Positions 25,662 to 32,472 of a DNA stretch of 64,000 nt are shown here, in pieces. Made by a program: the position numbers and the translations under genes. Positions within the stretch are counted from its first letter, which is position 1, and each line of letters begins with the position of its first letter. This stretch comes from JAHEJJ01 sp965212205 (GTDB lineage: Bacteria > Bacteroidota > Bacteroidia > Flavobacteriales > Flavobacteriaceae). Location: positions 806,001 to 870,000 of the forward strand of contig CBDBUX010000011.1 of the NCBI GenBank assembly GCA_965212205.1, in the 5' to 3' direction. The notes beneath the pieces were generated by a model. The model saw nothing but the letters and a program-made list of their open reading frames with translations, ran no database searches and was not told the origin of the DNA.

Positions 25662-26555
25662 CTACCCTTTAAATTGAGCTGATACTTTTTCGGCCTTCCT
25701 GGATTCCGAATAGTCGTAAAACCCCTCTCCCGATTTGACCCCCAATTTTCCCGCGGTGACCATATTGACCAGAAGCGGACAGGGTGCATATTTTGGATTT
25801 TTGAACCCGTTATGCATCACGTTCAGAATTGAAAGGCAAACGTCTAGTCCGATAAAGTCGGCCAGCTGCAAAGGGCCCATGGGATGCGCCATACCCAGTT
25901 TCATAACCGTGTCGATTTCTTTAACGCCACCAACACCGTGAAAAAGCGTTTCAATGGCTTCGTTAATCATAGGCATCAGGATTCTGTTGGCCACGAACCC
26001 TGGAAAATCGTTTACTTCAGTGGGGACCTTACCCAATTTTTGTGAAAGGGACATGACAGTTGCGGTTACCTCATCGGAAGTGCTGTATCCACGGATCACT
26101 TCTACCAGTTTCATAATGGGTACCGGGTTCATAAAATGCATGCCGATCACCTTATCGGCCCTTGAGGTCGAGGCAGCTATCTCTGTGATGGAGATCGAAG
26201 AGGTATTGGTGGCTAATATGGTGTGGGCTGGGCATATTTGATCCAATTCTTTAAAAATACCCAGTTTTATATCGAGGTTTTCACTCGCGGCTTCTACCAC
26301 CAGATCGGCCTGGGATGCTGCTGATTGAAGCTCGGTGGAAGTTTCGATATGTTTTAATGATTCGTCCTTGTCGGTATTTTGTATTGTACCCTTAGCGATC
26401 ATCCGGTCCAGGTTTTTTTCAATATTGGCCATGCCGCGTTGAAGAGAGTCTTTGGAAATATCGACAAGATGCACCTGAAATTTGCTTTGAGCAAATACCT
26501 GGGCAATTCCGTTTCCCATGGTTCCTGCACCGATTACGGTAATGTTCTTTATCAT
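25662..26555 (-). CDS. 3-hydroxybutyryl-CoA dehydrogenase
   Basis: Oxidises 3-hydroxyacyl-CoA to 3-ketoacyl-CoA with NAD(P), or works in reverse, in fatty-acid or butanoate metabolism. The 297-residue product has the Rossmann motif VIGAGTMGNGIAQ (5-17), the ATNTSSISI segment (near 116), the catalytic His in GMHFMNPVP (near 138), its partner Glu (VEVIRG) and the C-terminal domain with NRILMPMINEAIETL. The length fits the short one-domain enzyme, not the FadB fusion. Neighbours do not complete a beta-oxidation set, so the physiological direction is uncertain. Confidence 0.93.
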   Translation of the reverse strand: MIKNITVIGAGTMGNGIAQVFAQSKFQVHLVDISKDSLQRGMANIEKNLDRMIAKGTIQNTDKDESLKHIETSTELQSAASQADLVVEAASENLDIKLGIFKELDQICPAHTILATNTSSISITEIAASTSRADKVIGMHFMNPVPIMKLVEVIRGYSTSDEVTATVMSLSQKLGKVPTEVNDFPGFVANRILMPMINEAIETLFHGVGGVKEIDTVMKLGMAHPMGPLQLADFIGLDVCLSILNVMHNGFKNPKYAPCPLLVNMVTAGKLGVKSGEGFYDYSESRKAEKVSAQFKG

Positions 26556-26578
26556 ATATACAGACTTATATCGAGGTA

Positions 26579-27547
26579 TTAATTAACACCGAATTTTTCT
26601 ATTATTTGCAGGGCTACCTGCAAGGCCTTCGCACCATCCTTTAAGGAAACAACAGGTGCCGTATTATGGTCTATGGCCTGGGCGAAAGTTTCAAGTTCAT
26701 CGAGTATAGCATTGTTGTCTTCTATATCGGGATTTTCAAAATAGATCTGTTTCTTGACCCCTTCTGCATTTTGTAATACCATATCGAAAGCACCAGGTTT
26801 ATCGGGTGCATCTTTCATCTTTACTACCTCTACTTTTCGCTCGAGAAAATCGACCGATATATAGGCATCCTTTTGAAAAAAACGGGATTTCCGCATATTT
26901 TTTAAGGATATTCTGCTGGCGGTCAGGTTAGCTACACAACCATTTTCGAATTCGATACGGGCATTGGCAATATCAGGTGAGCTGCTGATTACCGAAACAC
27001 CGCTTGCATTGATCTGTTTTACCTCAGATTGAACTACGCTGAGAACCGCATCAATATCGTGGATCATCAGGTCGAGGACTACAGGTACGTCGGTGCCACG
27101 GGGGTTGAACTCTGCCAGGCGGTGCGATTCGATGAACATGGGATCGTTGATCTGATCTTTTACTGCGGTAAAAGCCGGATTAAAACGTTCTACATGCCCT
27201 ACTTGTCCTTTTACGCCATAATTCGATGCCAGGGCTATGATCTCTTCGGCTTCTTCCAGGGTTTTGGTAACGGGTTTTTCAATAAAAACATGCCGCCCCA
27301 GGCTGATGGCTTTTTTTGCACATTGGTAATGTGAAAGAGTAGGGGTAACAATATCGACTACATCAACAGCCTCAATAAGCCGGTTCATATTCTCAAAATA
27401 TGTATAGCCAAATTCATCTGCGACATTTTTTCCATTGATCGCGTCCGGATCGTAAAATCCAACCAATTCGTATTTAGGAGACATATTTAGCAAACGCAAA
27501 TGGATCTTACCCAAATGACCAGCTCCTAAAACACCTACTTTAAGCAT
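26579..27547 (-). CDS. Gfo/Idh/MocA family NAD(P)-dependent oxidoreductase
   Basis: A 322-residue sugar or sugar-derivative oxidoreductase. The N-terminal Rossmann fold has GVLGAGHLGKIHL; the family's EKP motif is in VFIEKPVTKTLEEA (near 91); the C-terminal alpha/beta domain includes GHVERFNPAF and MIHDIDAVLSV. I start at ATG 27547 because the first six residues of the longer reading are not conserved-looking. The substrate is not evident. It is the first gene of the nine-gene minus-strand run, with the pcm gene divergent upstream. Confidence 0.88.
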   Translation of the reverse strand: MLKVGVLGAGHLGKIHLRLLNMSPKYELVGFYDPDAINGKNVADEFGYTYFENMNRLIEAVDVVDIVTPTLSHYQCAKKAISLGRHVFIEKPVTKTLEEAEEIIALASNYGVKGQVGHVERFNPAFTAVKDQINDPMFIESHRLAEFNPRGTDVPVVLDLMIHDIDAVLSVVQSEVKQINASGVSVISSSPDIANARIEFENGCVANLTASRISLKNMRKSRFFQKDAYISVDFLERKVEVVKMKDAPDKPGAFDMVLQNAEGVKKQIYFENPDIEDNNAILDELETFAQAIDHNTAPVVSLKDGAKALQVALQIIEKFGVN

Positions 27548-27612
27548 ATTGAGAGATTTTTTCAAAAATAAGGAGTTTAATTAGATTTAAACGGATTGGC
27601 CGGAGGTGATTA

Positions 27613-27645
27613 TTTGTGAAAATATGAGCGCTTTGATTAAATTCG
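27613..27645 (+). promoter_or_regulatory. Candidate pcm promoter
   Basis: TTTG at 27613-27616 and TAAATTCG at 27638-27645 (one mismatch to TAnnTTTG) are 21 bp apart. The -7 box lies 18 bp before the TTG start chosen for pcm. Confidence 0.45.
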
Positions 27646-27663
27646 TTGCCAGAACTTACGAAT

Positions 27664-28305
27664 TTGAAAGATTCCTATAAACATAAGGGTATGCGGAACC
27701 AACTGGCCGAGGTTATCGCCGAAAAGGGCATCCGCGATAAAAATGTACTAATGGCCATGAGGACTGTTCCAAGACATCTGTTCATGGACAGCAGTTTCGA
27801 AGATCATGCCTATCAGGATAAGGCGTTTCCAATAGCTGCTAAACAAACTATTTCTCAGCCCTTTACCGTAGCTTTTCAAACCGAACTCCTTGAGCTTAAA
27901 CCCGGTGATAAGGTATTGGAAATCGGGACAGGCAGCGGTTACCAGACTGCCGTGTTGTTGTACCTTAAAGCGAAGGTATATACTATCGAAAGACAATTGG
28001 AACTCTTTAAAAAAACCAGGTTGTTTTTTGATAAAATGGGCTACAGGCCCAAGAAGTATGTCTTTGGTGATGGCTACAAAGGCCTGCCCGAAGAAGCTCC
28101 TTTCGACGCTATAATCGTTACTGCAGGAGCTCCGGATATTCCAAAAGCCTTGTTGTCTCAATTAGCAATTGGCGGCCGGTTGGTTATTCCGGTTGGTGAG
28201 CAAGAACAAGTGATGATCAGGATAATACGTACTTCGGCCAAAGAATTTAAACGGGAAGAACATGGAAGATTTCGTTTTGTACCCTTGCTCGAGAACAAAA
28301 ACTAA
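27664..28305 (+). CDS. pcm: Protein-L-isoaspartate O-methyltransferase
   Basis: Methylates isoaspartyl residues in damaged proteins so they can revert to aspartate. The 213-residue product has the AdoMet motif LEIGTGSGYQTAVL (near 88), the AKQTISQPFTVA substrate segment (near 56) and the FDAIIVTAGAP motif. There is no ATG near the N-terminus; the TTG at 27664 gives MKDSYKHKG, the usual beginning in relatives, while another TTG at 27646 adds six residues. Convergent with smpB, about 25 bp away. Confidence 0.92.
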   Translation: MKDSYKHKGMRNQLAEVIAEKGIRDKNVLMAMRTVPRHLFMDSSFEDHAYQDKAFPIAAKQTISQPFTVAFQTELLELKPGDKVLEIGTGSGYQTAVLLYLKAKVYTIERQLELFKKTRLFFDKMGYRPKKYVFGDGYKGLPEEAPFDAIIVTAGAPDIPKALLSQLAIGGRLVIPVGEQEQVMIRIIRTSAKEFKREEHGRFRFVPLLENKN

Positions 28306-28330
28306 AACGACGGGCAAACAGGCATAGATT

Positions 28331-28792
28331 TCAATTATTAAAATTCTTTTTAATCCTGGCCAGGTCCCGCTTGCTATCTCTTTCCTTCATGGTCTCTCTT
28401 TTGTCGTATAATTTTTTCCCACGCGCCAGTGCTATCTTCAACTTGGCCAGACCGCGGTCATTTACAAAAAGGTTTAGCGGAACGATCGTAAGTCCGCTAG
28501 ACTTGACTTCTTTATGAAGTTTATGCAATTCATTTTTGTTCAGCAATAGTTTCCGTTCGGCTTTTGGGCTGTGATTAAAGTGCCCTGCATGACCATAGGG
28601 ATCAACATTCATATTGATCACAAATAGTTCGCCCTTAGAATTGAACTCACAAAAACTCTCGGTTATAGATGCCTTCCCAAGGCGTATCGATTTAATCTCG
28701 GTGCCTGCCAAAACAATCCCCGCTGTATAGGTGTCAAGAATTTCATATTCGAAGCGGGCCTTCTTATTTTTTATGTTGATGTTTTTCTGCAT
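28331..28792 (-). CDS. smpB: SsrA-binding protein SmpB
   Basis: Binds tmRNA and delivers it to stalled ribosomes in trans-translation. The 153-residue product has the OB-barrel start KNINIKNKKARFEYEI, the conserved AGIVLAGTEIKSIR (near 29), NMNVDPYGHAGHFNHSP, and the basic C-terminal tail (ALARGKKLYDKRETMKERDSKRDLAR) that enters the ribosomal A site. Start at ATG 28792; a longer reading from 28810 adds six residues not typical of the family. The tmRNA gene was not found in this window. Confidence 0.95.
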   Translation of the reverse strand: MQKNINIKNKKARFEYEILDTYTAGIVLAGTEIKSIRLGKASITESFCEFNSKGELFVINMNVDPYGHAGHFNHSPKAERKLLLNKNELHKLHKEVKSSGLTIVPLNLFVNDRGLAKLKIALARGKKLYDKRETMKERDSKRDLARIKKNFNN

Positions 28793-28905
28793 CGGAACCC
28801 AAAATAACAATATTCTCCCGACACCGGGTGTATAAAAGCCATCACAATTAAGAAAATCTTAGCAAAGAAATATCCGATATTTGCCTAGTGACTAATAATC
28901 TTCAG

Positions 28906-29655
28906 ATGAGACTAATCCTACTATTGGGCATAGCCCTGGTATTGCTGGCCTGTAAAGAAAAAGCAAAAGAAAAGCTTACGGCCCAGGAAATTATAGATAT
29001 GGCTATAGATCGCGCAGGAGGCGATCTCTACGGTTGCAGCCATATCGATTTCGTATTCCGCGACAGGCTATATTCATTGGAATATGAAGATCGCCGAAAA
29101 ATCCTGAAAAGGAGTTTTGAGCTCGATTCATCGCATGTTGTGGATATCAAACGGAATGGCAGTTTTGAAAGAACAATAGATAATCGCACCATAAAGGTTC
29201 ACGATACTACGGCAAGAAAATTTTCCAATTCGATAAACTCGGTCCACTATTTTGCTTATTTGCCATACGGACTCAACGATCAGGCAGTCAATAAAAAGTT
29301 ACTGGGTGAACGAAAAATAAAGGGGGAGGAGTATTATGTCATCGAAATTACTTTCGACCAGGCAGGTGGTGGAGACGACTTTGAAGACGTCTATATCTAC
29401 TGGATCCACAAAAATCAATATACCCCGAACTATCTCGCATATGAATTCCATGTAAATGGAGGTGGAATGAGATTCAGAGAGGCGTTAAACGAACGATATG
29501 TAGAAGGGATTCGATTTGTAGATTACTCAAATTATAAACCTAAGGAAATCGCTTCCATTTATGAAATCGATCGCCTCTACCAGCAGAACAAACTGGCTTT
29601 GTTGTCCACTATAGAATTAGAGGAAATCAGGGTTAATGTGGACAATTGCAATTAA
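28906..29655 (+). CDS. DUF6503 family lipoprotein
   Basis: A 249-residue exported lipoprotein; the ATG at 28906 gives MRLILLLGIALVLLAC, a clean signal with lipobox LLAC, so I prefer it to the GTG at 28888. The mature part, with AQEIIDMAIDRAGGDLYG, resembles the DUF6503 family of Flavobacteriia, whose role is unknown. A central VIEITFDQAGGGDDFEDVYIYWIH is a beta-rich segment. Its 3' end overlaps the convergent phosphatase gene by 23 bp. Confidence 0.8.
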   Translation: MRLILLLGIALVLLACKEKAKEKLTAQEIIDMAIDRAGGDLYGCSHIDFVFRDRLYSLEYEDRRKILKRSFELDSSHVVDIKRNGSFERTIDNRTIKVHDTTARKFSNSINSVHYFAYLPYGLNDQAVNKKLLGERKIKGEEYYVIEITFDQAGGGDDFEDVYIYWIHKNQYTPNYLAYEFHVNGGGMRFREALNERYVEGIRFVDYSNYKPKEIASIYEIDRLYQQNKLALLSTIELEEIRVNVDNCN

Positions 29656-30181
29656 AATGCAATCGGAAGTCGGTCACCTGGTCACCTGTTAGTTGTACAA
29701 TAAAAAGGCTTCCATTGTCGTAATCGTCCATCGGACCGTATTTATCTTCTCCGATAAGTTTGTTAACGAATTCGGGCGTGCTGTTGCTATGTCCAACGAT
29801 TAAAACGTTACTACCTGAATTATTTGATTTGAATTGTTCAATATTGAGTTCGTCAGGAGCATAGTACATCAGCGTGATATCCTTTTTAACAGCTGTAGGT
29901 GCTGCTGTCATGGTTGTTCTTTCGTAATCTGTGGAATATATGGCGTCGAGAGTAACGTCTTCCAGGATTTCTGCCCAGTGCATGGCTCTTCCCAAACCTT
30001 TTTGATTTAACTCCGGATCGATATTTTCAGGATCACTTCGATCTTTTTCGGCATGCCTGATGAGGTAGAAGGTAGACACTGGTGCCTCTGTCTCCAGAGC
30101 CATATTCTGGTTATCATCTTTGCACCCTACGATCATAGCCCATAAACAAAATATGAACAATAGCGATTTAAATGTTTTCAT
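29633..30181 (-). CDS. Histidine phosphatase family lipoprotein (SixA-like)
   Basis: A 182-residue exported lipoprotein (signal ending IVGC at about residue 20) carrying a phosphoglycerate-mutase-type phosphatase domain. The phospho-His is in FYLIRHAEK (RHAE, near 43), the partner His in VLIVGHSNSTPEF (near 130), and the ERTTMTAAP segment supplies a conserved arginine. The substrate is unknown; export suggests an extracytoplasmic phosphoester. Single minus-strand gene, 3' overlap with the DUF6503 gene. Confidence 0.88.
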   Translation of the reverse strand: MKTFKSLLFIFCLWAMIVGCKDDNQNMALETEAPVSTFYLIRHAEKDRSDPENIDPELNQKGLGRAMHWAEILEDVTLDAIYSTDYERTTMTAAPTAVKKDITLMYYAPDELNIEQFKSNNSGSNVLIVGHSNSTPEFVNKLIGEDKYGPMDDYDNGSLFIVQLTGDQVTDFRLHFNCNCPH

Positions 30182-30277
30182 AAAGGCTAGGTTTACGTAA
30201 TTTAGTTCTCTTGCTATTATCTAACTGAATATCAGTAAAAATAGTATTTAATATTTATTTTTTAATCCGACCTGCCG

Positions 30278-31756
30278 TTGAAACGCCTAGTACTGATCCA
30301 TATCGCGCTATTTTCCTCTATCGTCTGGTCTCAGGATTTGGAGTTACCGCCCGATTTTCGTCAACATACATTAACGGACTATAATTCGAGCTTTTTGAAT
30401 CCTGTTTTATCGCTAAACAGGAATAACCCCGAATCTGTGGCGCTATGGACTCGTTGGCAATGGCAGAGTATCGATGCAGATCCCTCCACGATTTTTCTGA
30501 ACTATAGTCGAAGGTTAAAAAAAGAATCGGCAGGGGGCATTGCCTTCTTCCAGCATAATACGAGCTATTATGTTCATCGAGGAGGAGCGTTTAATTATGC
30601 TTACGGCCTGGATCTTAAAAATAATGCCCAAATCGCCATTGGGGTCAATTTATATGCATACCAAAGAAAATTAGCAGATGAGCGGCTCTTGCTTAACCCA
30701 AACCCGCCCGTTCCCTTGAGTGATTCCAGTGATTTTATCGTACAATTCGCACCCGGTTTACAATTTAGTGTTGGTCGTTTCAGTACCGGCATTTCAGTAG
30801 AGAACCTTGTTGATTACAATATATCGGCAGGGGAAAAGGTGAGCCAGCCCGGGGAAAAAATATACTATGGGCATGCTGGCTTCGAAGTTCCCATCATGGT
30901 TTTTGGAACTACTGAAAACAGCTATATCAGACCGGTGGCTTACCTGAAAAGCATTCCGGGATATGATGAACAGTTAGGCCTGAATACCCTGTTTTCCACT
31001 TCAAAATTCTATACCCAGTTAGGGTATAGTACTTTTTATGGTTTTTCGGCCGGGCTAGGGGGAAGGTTTATGAAAAAGTTCTCTATAGGCGCCCTGATGG
31101 AATTCGGGACACGATCTGAACTGTCTGGAGTGGATCCAAGCATAGAGATCGCCGCGTCCTTTTTTATAGGACCTCAATACCAGGAAGAAGAGTTACCGGA
31201 AGAAGAAGAAGTGCCGGAAGAAGAAGAAATACCTGAGAAGACCGAGGAAGAGATTGCAAAAGAGCTTGCTGAGGAAGAAAAAAGGAAAGAAGCAGAAATC
31301 CTGGCAGCTGCGGCCCTGGCACGGGAAGCCGAACTCGCCCGTGAAAGAGAGGAAGAACGACTGGCAGAAGAGGCCAGAATAGCCAGAGAAGAGTTTGTCA
31401 GGGATTCGATCGCCGCCGTAGGTGAACAGGCCGAATTGGAGCGAATAGCCGCAGAAAAGGAAGCAGCACCAAAAGAAGACGAAAAATATCAGGAGGCCAC
31501 TGCCGAGAGTGGGTTACAGCCCGGATATTATCTGGTCGCTAATGTTTTTGGTACCCAGCGTTATTTTCAGGCCTTTATGAAGACACTTTCACAAAGAGGA
31601 CTCGATCCGAAATCTTTTTATAGAAAAGCTAATAAATACAACTATGTCTACCTACAGCGGTACGACACCATGCAGGAAGCACGAAAAGCGAGGGACAGTA
31701 AATATAATGGTCGTTATGAAGGAGATACCTGGATTTTCAGAATGCTGCCCGAATAG
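30278..31756 (+). CDS. PorP/SprF-type outer membrane protein with acidic linker and SPOR-like C-terminus
   Basis: A 492-residue exported protein. The N-terminal 300 residues form a beta-barrel of the PorP/SprF family linked to the type IX secretion system and gliding (signal peptide MKRLVLIHIALFSSIVWSQ; NSSFLNPVLSLNRNN; GGRFMKKFSIGALMEFGTRSEL near the end). Residues about 300-407 are a Glu/Ala/Arg-rich, probably coiled-coil linker. The last 75 residues (GYYLVANVFGTQRYFQAF...NKYNYVYLQRY) look like a SPOR-type domain that binds peptidoglycan. It starts at a TTG (30278), the only codon that begins the signal peptide. Such a layout could tether an outer-membrane barrel to the wall. Confidence 0.82.
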   Translation: MKRLVLIHIALFSSIVWSQDLELPPDFRQHTLTDYNSSFLNPVLSLNRNNPESVALWTRWQWQSIDADPSTIFLNYSRRLKKESAGGIAFFQHNTSYYVHRGGAFNYAYGLDLKNNAQIAIGVNLYAYQRKLADERLLLNPNPPVPLSDSSDFIVQFAPGLQFSVGRFSTGISVENLVDYNISAGEKVSQPGEKIYYGHAGFEVPIMVFGTTENSYIRPVAYLKSIPGYDEQLGLNTLFSTSKFYTQLGYSTFYGFSAGLGGRFMKKFSIGALMEFGTRSELSGVDPSIEIAASFFIGPQYQEEELPEEEEVPEEEEIPEKTEEEIAKELAEEEKRKEAEILAAAALAREAELAREREEERLAEEARIAREEFVRDSIAAVGEQAELERIAAEKEAAPKEDEKYQEATAESGLQPGYYLVANVFGTQRYFQAFMKTLSQRGLDPKSFYRKANKYNYVYLQRYDTMQEARKARDSKYNGRYEGDTWIFRMLPE

Positions 31757-31758
31757 AT

Positions 31759-32355
31759 TTATTTTTTGATCTCCCTGCTGACAAGTACATCGAGGTAGGC
31801 TACGGTATTGATCAGGTACTTCCGGTCGTTGCAAATGGTAGCCATAGCTACTGCACCCTGGATCATCGTAAAAAGTTGCTTGGCAAATTGTAAAGGTGGT
31901 ACCGGTAGTTTGATTTCATTATTTCGGACACCGTTTTCCAGAACCAGAGCAATCTTTCCTTCAATTGTCCGGACGGTTTCCCTGGCCGCACTGGCCAGCA
32001 ATCTGTTGTTAAAATTAGCATCTACACCGACATTGAGCACCGGACAGCCTCCCAATTCATCGGTAAACTCATCATAATGTCTATAAAAACCGGTAAGCTT
32101 GCCCAATTGTTTCAGGGCACTGGTTTCCCCTGACAGGCACTCATCAAGGGCCTTTAAAAGCTTTGTGCTATTATATTCGAAAGCGGCCAAAGCCAGCGCT
32201 TCCTTATTTTCAAAATTACCATAGATTGCACCTTTTGTAAGACCGGTGGCGTCGGTAAGATCGCTCATACTGGTACCAACATAGCCGTGCTTGTTAAAAA
32301 TGGGGGCAACCGTCTCTATTATGTAAGCGGTAGTCCGTTCGGCTTTGGTGGTCAT
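31759..32355 (-). CDS. TetR family transcriptional regulator
   Basis: A 198-residue repressor-type protein. The N-terminal helix-turn-helix is in APIFNKHGYVGTSMSDLTDATGLTKGAIYGNFENKEAL (residues about 14-50); the C-terminal ligand domain is helical with LGGCPVLNVGVDANFNNRLLASA. The conserved MTTKAERT start places the ATG at 32355; the longer reading from 32427 has no family match. Its targets and ligand are unknown. It is downstream of the clpB terminator and on the same strand. Confidence 0.92.
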   Translation of the reverse strand: MTTKAERTTAYIIETVAPIFNKHGYVGTSMSDLTDATGLTKGAIYGNFENKEALALAAFEYNSTKLLKALDECLSGETSALKQLGKLTGFYRHYDEFTDELGGCPVLNVGVDANFNNRLLASAARETVRTIEGKIALVLENGVRNNEIKLPVPPLQFAKQLFTMIQGAVAMATICNDRKYLINTVAYLDVLVSREIKK

Positions 32356-32410
32356 ATAGGTGCAATTTTCTACGAATATAAAAAAACTATATACTGTGTG
32401 GTATATCTTC

Positions 32411-32449
32411 AAAAAAAAATACCCCAATGTATTTTAGCACTGGGGTATT
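32411..32449 (-). terminator. Terminator after clpB
   Basis: On the minus strand AATACCCCA pairs with TGGGGTATT (plus-strand positions 32441-32449 and 32418-32426) around a 14-nt loop, followed by a long T-run (plus-strand A-run at 32411-32419). Strong Rho-independent terminator. Confidence 0.88.
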
Positions 32450-32472
32450 CTTTGCTGCGGAATGCCAGATGT

